From Clarkia xantiana subsp. parviflora (lineage: Eukaryota > Streptophyta > Magnoliopsida > Myrtales > Onagraceae): DNA of 64,000 bases. The DNA lies in assembly GCA_036873135.1 (NCBI GenBank), contig JAPTYO010000018.1, positions 7,617,503 to 7,681,502 of the forward strand, read 5' to 3'. This document shows positions 44,630 through 53,465 of the stretch, piece after piece. Within the stretch, counting starts at the first letter, position 1. The number at the start of each line of letters is the position of its first letter. Under the pieces are notes generated by a model. The model worked only from the letters and a program-made list of their open reading frames with translations. It had not been told where the DNA came from and searched no databases. Position numbers and translations under genes: made by a program.

Positions 44630-46407
44630 ATGCCGACGAAAGGAGTTAATTATTCGCCGTGGCTTCTGATGTCTGCACAGTGGCGGTTTGGGGTTTTCAC
44701 GGCGTTAGTTTTTGTCGGGATGCTGTTGGTCTACAGCATTGACGAGTGCACCATCAAGAGCTTGGTCGACACCTGGAGACCCAAACAACTGTACGGCTCC
44801 GCCGTTAAGGCCCACGGCGGTTCCGCGTTACTGTTCCCTACCCAAAATCAAACCTTTAACCCTTCTGCCTCGCCGGAGCCAAACCCCGCCCCGATTTCCC
44901 CCACCTTTAACCCTTCTGCTACATTCATCTCTCAAAATCAAACCGATTCGTTCCCACCCATGAAGCCGGTGGGTTGGATTTCGGTTGATTTGGAGCCTAA
45001 TTTCACCTCCAATCTACTTTCTAGGTGGCTCACTCCTGGTGGCCAGCCCTGCAGAGACTCTAAAACCGATGAGATATCCATTCCGGAACTCGACAATCGT
45101 GATGCCATCGAACTTGCTGCCGGGGAAGTCCATGAATTCAGTCTCACTGCTCTCGATTCATCAGGGAAGCCGCGGTGCTTTGGCGGTGATTACTTTGAAA
45201 CTGATCTATCTGGAGAATCATGGAAATCTAGGCCGGTCGTTAAGGACTTTCAAAACGGTTCTTATTCACTGCTCCTCCAAGTTCATCCCGATTTCGCCGG
45301 AGATTTCAATTTGACAGTGATCCTCCTCTTCCGACGCTTCGAAGGCCTTAAACTGTCGCCTCCTCGGTTCGTAGTCGACAGACAGCTAAGGAACATCAGA
45401 ATTAAGTTCTACAAGACAGATGCAAAGCTGCTGCCGGAGTTGAAACAATGCCGCAGCTCCGATTTCTCAAAGGATGTCTGGGTGGGGAGGTGGACTCGCC
45501 ACGGGAAAAACGATGACTGCCAGATCAGCAACGACGGTCGGTTTCGGTGCCTGCCGCCGAACCTCAAGTGTAAATCTCCATGGTGCAATGGGTCATTAGG
45601 GGTGTTAGAGAGCAACGGTTGGGTTTATTCATCACACTGTTCTTTTCAAATATTCTCGAATCCAGCTTCTGCTTGGAATTGTTTGAAGGGAGATGGATCT
45701 TCTTCTGGGGAGATTCTAACCACGTTGATACGATTCGTAACATGTTGAATTTCATGTTGGGTTTGCCGGAGATCAAGTCGGTTCCCCGCAGATTCGACCT
45801 TAACTTCTCCAACCCTAAGAACCCGTCCGAGACGGTTCGCATCACCAGTATCTTCAACGGCCATTCCAACGAGACGATGAACTACGAGGGATTGGATTCT
45901 CTCCAGCACGGAGACTTCCGGAGCCTTCTATGGAAGTATTTTGTAGAAGACAAGGTTCCGGACACGATGATTATGAACTCGGGGTTGCACGACGGGATTC
46001 ACTTTAGAAACGTGAGGGAGTTTTCTAAGGGGGCGAATTTTGCGGCCAAGTTCTGGAGGGAGATCATGGAGTCGATTAAGAAGCGAGGGTTAAAGCCGCC
46101 GGAGATATTTTATCGAACTACGGTGACTACGGGAGGTTACGCGAGGAGCATGGCATTTAATCCGAGCAAGATGGAGACGTTTAATGGGATTGTGCTGGAT
46201 AAATTTAGGCAAGAAGGGATCGTATCGGGAGTTATTGACGATTTCGATATTACGTATCCGTGGCATTTTGATCTTAGGTGTAACGACGGTGTGCATTATG
46301 GGCGGGGACCGGCAAAGATGAAGTGGAGGGACGGAGAGATTGGGCACCAGTACTTCGTTGATCTTATGCTCGGCCACATACTACTCAACGTCCTATGTTT
46401 AAGATAG
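44630..46407 (+). CDS. NXPE/PC-esterase-like membrane protein, frameshifted
   Basis: The only host gene seen, without introns in the coding part. Starts MPTKGVNYSPWLLMSAQWRF. A signal anchor follows at about residues 20-38 (FGVFTALVFVGMLLVYS), then a Pro/Asn-rich stem, and a filamin-like Ig fold (KDFQNGSYSLLLQVHPDFAG, about residues 205-240). A C-terminal esterase-type domain has GDS in FFWGDSNHVDTIRNM and DGVHYG near the end. This suggests a Golgi-lumen SGNH/PC-esterase-like enzyme; the substrate is unknown. The frame breaks at about 45,688-45,691 (TTGAAGGGAGATGG): the first frame runs to 45,748, while the esterase domain continues in the next frame to 46,407. One missing base explains it; mutation or sequence error are both possible. 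Total is about 592 residues. Family assignment is moderately sure. Confidence 0.7.
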
Positions 46408-46603
46408 CACATCCTAATCCTAATGCTTCTTGTCATAAGCTTTAAGGTGATGTTATTTTTTGGCTATATAAATATGGTATATATTCTTAAGGAACATATC
46501 TATTGTTTTGTCCAAGCTTTTGTATAGGTTGGAGGGAGGAATACCCATTTCACTTTGATGAGTGATCTCATATATACTTAATTTAATTTTTTTTTTTTTT
46601 TTT
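46408..46603 (+). other. 3' UTR of host gene
   Basis: About 200 bp, ending in a poly-T run at the MULE border. There is no clear AATAAA. Confidence 0.5.
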
Positions 46604-47426
46604 GGAAAAGAACCTATTTAGTGTCTCAGGTTTACTTCATGTTTCAGTTTGGTGTCTCAGGATTAAAGTGTTGATATGAACTGTCCCAAGTTTGAATAGC
46701 GTTGCAATTTGGTTTTCTGTTAAATTTAGGTGTTAAGTTTAACAGACTTAGATGAAAAGACCATACCGCCACTTCCGATTTCGGCCACCAACCTCCGATT
46801 ACGGCCACCCACCTCTGTTTCCGGCCATCCACCTCCGATTCACCCACCTCCAATTGCGGCCACCCACCTCCAAACGAGATGATTCCGCTCTATTCCGGCC
46901 CGATTCTAACTGATTATGGCTGATTACGGCCTGATTCCAGCCGATTTGGGGTTCCGGCGGTGAAGCAGCTGACCTGATTTAGGGTTTAGGGTTAGGCGGT
47001 GAAGCAGCTGACCTGATTTAGGGTTTAGGGTTCGGCGGTGAAGCAGCTGACCTGATTTAGGGTTTAGGGTCCGGCTGTAGAGCAGCTGCCCTGATTTAGG
47101 GTTTAGGGTCGGCCGATTATGGCCTATTCCGGGCCGATTACGGCCTATTCCGGCCAATTTAGGATTCCCGCCGACTTAGGGTTCCGACCGATTTAGGGTT
47201 CCAGCGGTGGAGCAGCTGACCTGATTTAGGGTTTAGAGGTAATTTGAGCATTTTCAATTTTATTTGGTCATGTGCTGGTCACATGACCGAATTCTGTTAA
47301 ATTTAACCTCAAAATTTAACAGAAACACCAAATAGCAACACTATTCAAACTTGTAACAGTATAAGTACGCGTCAAATACAAAACTGAAAATGAGGTAAAC
47401 TTGAGACACTGAATTGATTCTTTTCC
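46604..47426. mobile_element. Non-autonomous MULE-like element, 823 bp
   Basis: Imperfect inverted ends of about 34 bp: GGAAAAGAACCTATTTAGTG on the left pairs with the reverse complement of the right end (TTGAGACACTGAATTGATTC to TTTTCC). Flanks are T-rich, TTTTTTTTT and TATTTTTTT, compatible with a 9-bp duplication with one change. The interior is non-coding, with GGCC-rich words and a tandem array at 46,950-47,240. It lies about 200 bp downstream of the host gene. Confidence 0.75.
46950..47240. repeat. ~50-bp repeats containing telomere-type TTTAGGG words
   Basis: About five units of GGTGAAGCAGCTGACC plus GATTTAGGGTTTAGGG, each holding two adjacent TTTAGGG copies, the plant telomere repeat. 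Units are interrupted by GGCCGATTACGGCC words near 47,100-47,150. They sit inside the MULE-like element, so they are not a telomere remnant by position. Confidence 0.8.
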
Positions 47427-47640
47427 TATTTTTTTTAGATTACTAGTATTACAATTACAAAGCCCTAGTTTAAAATTTGTCTATTCCAACGTGTCTTACA
47501 AATATGTAAGCAACAAACTCTGGTTATAATCATGATATGTTCGACAAATTTTTTTGTAATTATTTTTTTCCGCAGAGTATTTTAGAATTATGAGAAGGGA
47601 AGCATTTAATTATATATATTTGATGTACAACTAGAATTAA

Positions 47641-47790
47641 GGAAAAGAACATATTCAGTGCTTTAGGTTTGCCCCATGTGTCGGTTTGCTGTCTCAGGAT
47701 TAAAATGTTAATATTTGGTGTTCCAAGTTTGATTTTTGTTGCCATTTGGTTTTCTGGCCATTTTTTGGGTTAAATTTGACAGAGTGAGAT
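47641..47790. mobile_element. Left end of a second MULE-like element
   Basis: GGAAAAGAACATATTCAGTG begins a stretch homologous to the left end of the 46,604 element. It runs into the TSD of Tat element 2 (GAGAT at 47,786-47,790). Sequence after 58,253 is its candidate continuation; the right terminus was not found. Confidence 0.7.
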
Positions 47791-47944
47791 TGATGGATAT
47801 ACGCCCAATTTGAACCCGTTGACTTCCGAACCGTTGTATTTTTATCGTCCCATCGCCAATTGTAAATCGAAACTTCAACCCGGACACTTCACGAGAACAT
47901 CGACGGCTCGGACGGGGCCGAAGCGCCCGTCCGACAGAGGCGAA

Positions 47945-48120
47945 CTCACCTAGGTGAGGTTGGGTGGCCAACCCGATCTCCCCTAGGGGAGATCGGGTCA
48001 GCCAACCCGATCTCTCCTAGGAGAGATCGGGTCGGCCAACCCGATCCCTCCTAGGAGGGATGGGGTTGGCCAACCCCACCCTCCCTAGGAGGGGTTGGGT
48101 GTCCTCACCCAACCCCTACC
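47945..48120 (+). repeat. Cluster of CCTAGG-centred palindromes in U3
   Basis: Successive perfect or near-perfect palindromes: CTCACCTAGGTGAG, GATCTCCCCTAGGGGAGATC, GATCTCTCCTAGGAGAGATC, then GATCCCTCCTAGGAGGGAT and others. They alternate with GGGTTGGCCAACCC-type palindromes at about 33-bp spacing. The 3' LTR (57,538-57,745) has one extra 33-bp unit, so copy number differs between the two LTRs of one element. Confidence 0.9.
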
Positions 48121-48297
48121 CTTGGGGGTCGGATTTCTCCCCCCCCCAAGGGCCCCGACACCACCCTCGGACTCCCATGCTCGGTCCACTCCGCCTACCT
48201 CCTCCGAATCCTAAGGTCTTAATTATGTGCTTAAAGGTTAATTAATTGTGTTTAAAGGCTAACGATGTCATTAAGCCACCTTAATGACACCGTTGCC

Positions 48298-48305
48298 TAT
48301 AAATA
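48298..48305 (+). promoter_or_regulatory. TATA box of element 2 LTR promoter
   Basis: TATAAATA in GCCTATAAATACCCC. The same sequence is at 57,927 in the 3' LTR. Confidence 0.7.
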
Positions 48306-48623
48306 CCCCACCTTCACATCTCATTTGATCATCTTGGCCATTTGGACATTTTAGCTCTGACATCTCTCTAGCTTTATCTCTCTAGAAAAGTACTGACTTA
48401 GGCATCGGAGAGGGTTCACCAGGCACCACCCCCCCCCCCTCCTCCGTGTCTGGTATTGCCCCTTCTGCAGGGTAGAAGGAGAGAAGGAGCAGAGGAAGGA
48501 AGGAAGGAAAGGAGAAGATAGACTAAGGCAGAGCAGCTCAGGAACATCGGATCACACATATCCCCCGTAAGGAGTGAGATCAAAGCTGACACCCCGTTGA
48601 CCTAGATCTCATAACTTAACACT

Positions 48624-48639
48624 TGGCGCCGTCTGTAGG
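48624..48639 (+). promoter_or_regulatory. Primer binding site of element 2
   Basis: TGGCGCCGTCTGTAGG, two bases after the LTR end, differs at one base from that of element 1. This supports a shared Tat-lineage priming tRNA. Confidence 0.8.
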
Positions 48640-48672
48640 CTTCGGACAGAAAGCCTGGCTATTACACGAGCT

Positions 48673-51600
48673 ATGACGAACAGTAGGGTGTCCAGGCCCC
48701 AACACCCACCCGGGGGCAATGGGCGGAGAAGAGAACCCATACCCCCAGGGAGGCGGCCTAACCCTGGGAAGCAGCCAATGCATCCAGAGCCCCAAGAAAT
48801 ACCACAACCTCCTCAGCAACAGAACAACCAGGAGGGAGGACCTTCACGCCCAGCTGGGGCTGAGTCCTCCACAGCCTCCACCCCCCGGGCAAGAAGGCCA
48901 CAGAGAGCAAGAGGACAACAGGGAGTGCCTTCCCACAACACGGCACCCCCTGAGGGATACTATTATGAGGAGCAACCACAAAGGTACCCATATGGGATGC
49001 CGGAACAAAGAGATGATAACCGCGCCCACACAGCATATGCAAGGCCGGCATACACCCAAGGGACTTACACTGAAGCTCATGAGGAGGAGCAGATACCGAC
49101 AGAAGAGCACTACTCGCACCCTCGAGCAGGGCAGCGAGAGGAGCAAAGAAGATATTACCAGGAGCCACCCCCAGAGGGAAGGCAACAATTCGTGCCTCCT
49201 AGGCAACAGCAGAACAACAGGGCTTACACCCCGCTTGGGGAGGAAAGACAAGCAAGACCTCCAAGGAGGCAGGACTTCTATGAAGCACCCCAGCAGGCGT
49301 ATCAAGAGTACACCTACAGTCCATACCAGCAGGGACAAGGGAACCCAGTAAGCCCAGTCTACAACTACAATGGATATCAGAGGGATTATACTCCGGCACA
49401 GGTAGTGATCACCCCGGAGGAGATAGAAGCCATGATAACCCGGAAATTGAATGAGTCAAAGAAACCCAGCCTGCATTGTCTAAGTGACAAGACGAACCAC
49501 CCTTTCACAAAGGAGCTGGAGATGAACAGGGTGCCAGACTCCCTGCACACTGTGCAAATTGCAAAGTACAATGGGAAAGGAGACCCCCTAGAGCATATCC
49601 AACAGCATGAGGCCTCTCTATTCGGGAGGACAACTGACGAAAGATACAAGGCACTCCTTTTCCCAAACACCCTATCAGGGGTGGCCTCACATTGGTTCTT
49701 CAGCCTGCCCTCTGAGAGCATCCACTCATGGGAGCAGCTAAAAGCTAAGTTTCTGCAGAGATACCTAGGGGAGAGGAAACTCCTCAAGGGAACAGGCTCC
49801 ATTGATGACGTAAAACAAGAATATGATGAATCCCTGGCCAGCTACTATACTAGGTTCAACCAGAATATTGCAGACATCCAGGGAGACATCACTGAAGGGG
49901 AGATAATCCGAGCCTTTATCAGAAACTTAGGTCGCTTTGGGTCAACATTGGCTGAAAAGATGGCCAAAAAGCCAGCAAGCACCTTGGAGGAGCTTGCAGG
50001 GAGAGTTAAAACGCATATTGACCTTGAGAGGCACAGGGCAAGCAAGAAGGCCAAAAGTCAGGCAGCCAAGGAGGATACTCAAAGGCCAAACAAAGGAAAG
50101 CCACCCCAGGCACCACAGCATGCAAGGCAGCAGGAATGGCGTCCGCCACAGCAAAGAAACCAAATGGGTGAACCCTTAAAGGCTAGAGAAATTAATGTCA
50201 TTAAGTTCATCCCACTGAACGCCACTCCAGCCACCGTACTTAGAGAGATGCGGAACCAAAAGCTATGGTCACCCCCTGCAAGGTGGAGAGCCCCAATGGT
50301 GGGAAATCATAAAGATAGATGGTGTGACAACCATGAGGCTTATGGTCACGACACAAATGAATGCTTTAGCCTAAAGCTAAGCATAAACAACATCGTCCAG
50401 AGGGGAGAACTGAAACAGTTCGTAGACCATGGGGGCAATAGTATGCAACTGGGGCCACCACAGAAAGACAAGGGCAAGGGAAAGGTAGACTATAACCCTC
50501 CACCCAACAAAAGAGGAGTCATCAATATGATACATGGAGGAGCAGCATCAGGTGGCCCAACGGCTAACGCAAGAGAGGTCTATGCATCCAAGCTAAGCTC
50601 AGTGCCAAGGTGGAGAAAAAGGCCAAGAGAAGGAGAAGAAGTGAAGATCGAGTTCTCGGAGAAGGACAAGAGCCACATCGTCTTTCCACATGACGATGCT
50701 CTAGTTATTACTTTAGATATTGACAATTTTGATGTAAAGAGAATTTTGGTGGATGGGGGCAGCTCAGCTAACCTCCTAAGCCTGAGAGTGTTGGAAGAGA
50801 TAGGGAAAACCAAAGCAGACATCAAACCGGTCAACTTCCCTCTAGTTGGCTTCTCAGGGGCAACAAGTTACCCCCTGGGAATGATAACCCTACCAGTGAC
50901 CATGGGCCAAGGATGGACCCAGCTGAAGGTAAATGTCAATTTCTTGGTGGTTGAAACCCTGGGAGCCTACAATGGGATCCTAGGAAGGACAACCATAAAC
51001 CCATATGAAATAGTGCCATCCACTGTTCACCAGAAGTTGAAGTACATCACGGAGAACGGGGTTGGAGAGGTCCTGGGTGATCAACGCACCGCAAGGCAAT
51101 GCTACGTCAACTCAATGAGACGTGGATCACACGGGACAGATACAGTGGCTGTAGTCATGGTAGGAGCCAACCAGGACAGAAGAAGGAGGGGAAGGAGACA
51201 AAGACAAAGAAGGAGGAGGAGTGGAGTAACACTCCGTTTGAGCAGGCAGTTTTTTCAAACAGTGCCTACAAGGAGACACAGGAGCAAGGCTGTGAAGGTG
51301 ACATCCATACCTTGGCAGCCAGACACCATAATAGGGAACAGGACAAGGAACTCCATCCTAAAAGGCTTCCGCTACATAGATGATATCAAGCAAATGCCGC
51401 AGGAGTCTATATCAAGCTATTTCCAGAGATTCTTTGATTATGGTGCCAACATGGACATCACAAGGGGAGAAGCAGTCAGAGCATTCATCAGAAACATGCA
51501 TCCAAGTTCATTCGAGGCCTATGGAGGGCTCTATGAGATGGTCATGACGAGCACAATGAGAGAGCTCAAGGCGAAGCTGGACAGGGCATTTGAACAAGAG

Positions 51601-51921
51601 GCGGAACAGTTGGATGAAGTTCCAGAAAGAGGAAGAGAAACAGACACATCGGGAGGAGGTGTCAATTTCACATTCACACCCCTCACACTCAGCATAGAAG
51701 AAATTTTCCACAAGCACCTCAAGCAAGAGCTACCAACATGCAGGGAGGAAGGCAAGGCCTTCCTAGGAAGAGATGCACAGGGTTGGTGTGAATACCATGG
51801 GACCTGGGGGCATCAAACCAATGACTGCATGGTGTTGAAGGTGGAAGTGGAAGAAATAATTTACAATGGAGGCTTCAAGGAGTACGTGGCAACAGACACA
51901 ATGGCCACCCCATATCCTTAG
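48673..51921 (+). CDS. Gag-protease-Gag' fusion of element 2
   Basis: Uninterrupted 1,082-codon frame starting MTNSRVSRPQHPPGG, about 35 bp after the primer site. A disordered Pro/Gln/Tyr-rich N-terminus (1-260) precedes the Gag core at about 306-422 (FPNTLSGVASHWFFSLPSES, GEIIRAFIRNL). Zinc knuckle 1 is near 550 (WCDNHEAYGHDTNEC) and the protease site ILVDGGSSANLL near 691. Relatives continue into RT here. Instead there is an Arg-rich tract (about 836-851), then a second Gag-like segment at about 900-945 (YIDDIKQMPQESISSYFQRF, GEAVRAFIRNM) and zinc knuckle 2 near 1,038 (WCEYHGTWGHQTNDC). The intact frame suggests selection or youth. RT and integrase must come from another element. Confidence 0.88.
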   Translation: MTNSRVSRPQHPPGGNGRRREPIPPGRRPNPGKQPMHPEPQEIPQPPQQQNNQEGGPSRPAGAESSTASTPRARRPQRARGQQGVPSHNTAPPEGYYYEEQPQRYPYGMPEQRDDNRAHTAYARPAYTQGTYTEAHEEEQIPTEEHYSHPRAGQREEQRRYYQEPPPEGRQQFVPPRQQQNNRAYTPLGEERQARPPRRQDFYEAPQQAYQEYTYSPYQQGQGNPVSPVYNYNGYQRDYTPAQVVITPEEIEAMITRKLNESKKPSLHCLSDKTNHPFTKELEMNRVPDSLHTVQIAKYNGKGDPLEHIQQHEASLFGRTTDERYKALLFPNTLSGVASHWFFSLPSESIHSWEQLKAKFLQRYLGERKLLKGTGSIDDVKQEYDESLASYYTRFNQNIADIQGDITEGEIIRAFIRNLGRFGSTLAEKMAKKPASTLEELAGRVKTHIDLERHRASKKAKSQAAKEDTQRPNKGKPPQAPQHARQQEWRPPQQRNQMGEPLKAREINVIKFIPLNATPATVLREMRNQKLWSPPARWRAPMVGNHKDRWCDNHEAYGHDTNECFSLKLSINNIVQRGELKQFVDHGGNSMQLGPPQKDKGKGKVDYNPPPNKRGVINMIHGGAASGGPTANAREVYASKLSSVPRWRKRPREGEEVKIEFSEKDKSHIVFPHDDALVITLDIDNFDVKRILVDGGSSANLLSLRVLEEIGKTKADIKPVNFPLVGFSGATSYPLGMITLPVTMGQGWTQLKVNVNFLVVETLGAYNGILGRTTINPYEIVPSTVHQKLKYITENGVGEVLGDQRTARQCYVNSMRRGSHGTDTVAVVMVGANQDRRRRGRRQRQRRRRSGVTLRLSRQFFQTVPTRRHRSKAVKVTSIPWQPDTIIGNRTRNSILKGFRYIDDIKQMPQESISSYFQRFFDYGANMDITRGEAVRAFIRNMHPSSFEAYGGLYEMVMTSTMRELKAKLDRAFEQEAEQLDEVPERGRETDTSGGGVNFTFTPLTLSIEEIFHKHLKQELPTCREEGKAFLGRDAQGWCEYHGTWGHQTNDCMVLKVEVEEIIYNGGFKEYVATDTMATPYP

Positions 51922-52180
51922 TTTTCATATCTAGCACTTTGCATGTTTCACCTCTACAAGCTTTTCAAAAACAACTTTGGAGAAGGAGAACTCACGAAGT
52001 TCCTCCAACTCTACAACTATCTTTCATTCCTACAAAGGATGTCTTGGTGCACCAAGGCATCCCAAGTGTACAAAAACATGAATGCTCCTAAGGGAGTAGT
52101 AGTTACTCAAAAGTATTTTCCAGTGAATGCAGTGGTATAACCACGAAGTTATCCTTACACAGATATGACTTCAAGTCAAT
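51922..52180 (+). other. Start of element 2 3' region
   Basis: A 65-codon open frame (51,943-52,140, beginning MFHLYKLFKN) follows the Gag stop in another frame. I see no domain and would not call it a gene. Confidence 0.4.
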
Positions 52181-52700
52181 GACAGGTTCGACGCCCCCAA
52201 GAGCGTATCTTGAGAGTAGTTTTCATACTACGACATTCGACGCCCCCAAGAGCGTATCTTGAGAGTAGTGTTCATACTACGACCTTCGACGCCCCCAAGA
52301 GCGTATCTTGAGAGTAGTTATTACACTACGACCTTCGACGCACCAAGAGCGTATCTTGAGAGTGGTTTCCAAAAACTACGAACTTCGACGCCCCCAGGAG
52401 CGTATCTTGAGAGTAGTGTTCATACTACGACCTTCGACGCCCCCAAGAGCGTATCTTGAGAGTAGTTATTACACTACGAATTCGACGCACCAAGAGCGTA
52501 TCTTGAGAGTGGTTTCCAAAAACTACGATTTCGACGCCCCCAGGAGCGTATCTTGAGGTAGATTTGCAACCTACCAGATTCGACGCCCCCAAGAGCGTAT
52601 CTTGAGGTAGAAAAAACACTACCAGTTCGACGCCCCCAAGAGCGTATCTTGAGGTAGATTTCAAACTACCAGTTCGACGCCCACCAAGAGCGTATCTTTG
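52181..52700 (+). repeat. ~50-bp minisatellite in element 2 3' region
   Basis: About eleven units of TTCGACGCCCCCAAGAGCGT ATCTTGAG followed by AGTAGT-type or GTAGA-type tails and a short inverted ACTAC partner (AGTAGTGTTCATACTACGA), so most units can form a small hairpin. One isolated unit recurs near 52,979. Confidence 0.9.
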
Positions 52701-53020
52701 GTCTAACCTGAGCCCTCCGGGAGCCTATCCTGTGAAACGTTAAGTGCCGTCCGAGAGCCTGTCTCGTGAACAGATTTGACACCCGTCAAGAAGGTATCGG
52801 TGGACTAACCTGAGCCCTCCGGGAGCCTATCCTGTGAAACGTTAAGTGCCGTCCGAGAGCCTGTCTCGTGAACAGATTTGACACCCGTCAAGAAGGTATC
52901 GGTGGACTAACCTGTGCCCTCCGGGAGCTTATCCTGTGAAACGTTAAGTGCCGTCCGAGAGCCTGTCTCGTGAAAAGATTTCGACGCCCACCAAGAGCGT
53001 ATCTTTGGTCTAACAGTACA
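52701..53020 (+). repeat. 102-bp tandem repeat in element 2 3' region
   Basis: CTAACCTGAGCCCTCCGGGA begins units at 52,703, 52,805 and 52,907, exactly 102 bp apart; the third is incomplete. Sub-units ('CCGTCCGAGAGCCTGTCTCG', 'CCCGTCAAGAAGGTATC') share the pattern '(C/G)AAGAGCGTATC' with the preceding 50-bp array, suggesting common origin. Confidence 0.88.
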
Positions 53021-53465
53021 ACGTATACCGTGTAAGGGGTATCAGAAGAGATCATCACACCATGTTTAGAAGGATACCATTCTTAGAAGGATACCATGCT
53101 CAGAAGAATACCATGAGAAGGAAATTTCTAAGAAAAGTAATGTGAAGAACAAGTAATGTTTTTTCTTTATGAAATGGCAGGTAAGATATGAAGGAAAGCA
53201 CGAAAGAAAGATAAGTAAAGGAGACACACCAAGTAAAGGGTCCATACCCAAAGAGTCATACACAAGGCATAGGGAGCCATCATGAGAAGAGATATATACA
53301 AAAGCATGAGAAGCACTAATGTAAAGGCAAACGAACCACGTAGTCAACAACACAATGTGGCAAAGGAAAGTAACAACAAACACCATCACAATCTCAACGG
53401 ACACTCAACCCATACAAGGGGAGAAGGAGTGTAATTATATACAAGGATAGCATGAGATAAACACG
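53021..53465 (+). other. Element 2 spacer between arrays and antisense gene
   Basis: Purine-rich on the plus strand, with short repeats AGAAGGATACCAT near 53,070-53,115. It would hold the 3' UTR of the antisense gene. No coding signal. Confidence 0.5.

Larger units (their letters stand above)
47791..48621 (+). repeat. 5' LTR of element 2
   Basis: 831 bp with a TATA box (GCCTATAAATACC, TATA at 48,298) and a poly-C run near 48,430. It carries a palindrome cluster at 47,945-48,120. Confidence 0.93.

Noticed and set aside
46950..47240. Remnant of a true telomere or chromosome fusion
   Set aside because: TTTAGGG words are embedded in ~50-bp units inside a transposon with its own ends, not a pure telomere array.
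48758..49338. Long minus-strand open frames opposite the gag of element 2
   Set aside because: Shadows of the Pro/Gln-rich gag coding region; no domain, and gag itself is clear.
52259..52556. Repetitive peptides in the 50-bp minisatellite
   Set aside because: Overlapping frames of a tandem repeat with unit-length drift; no initiation context or domain.
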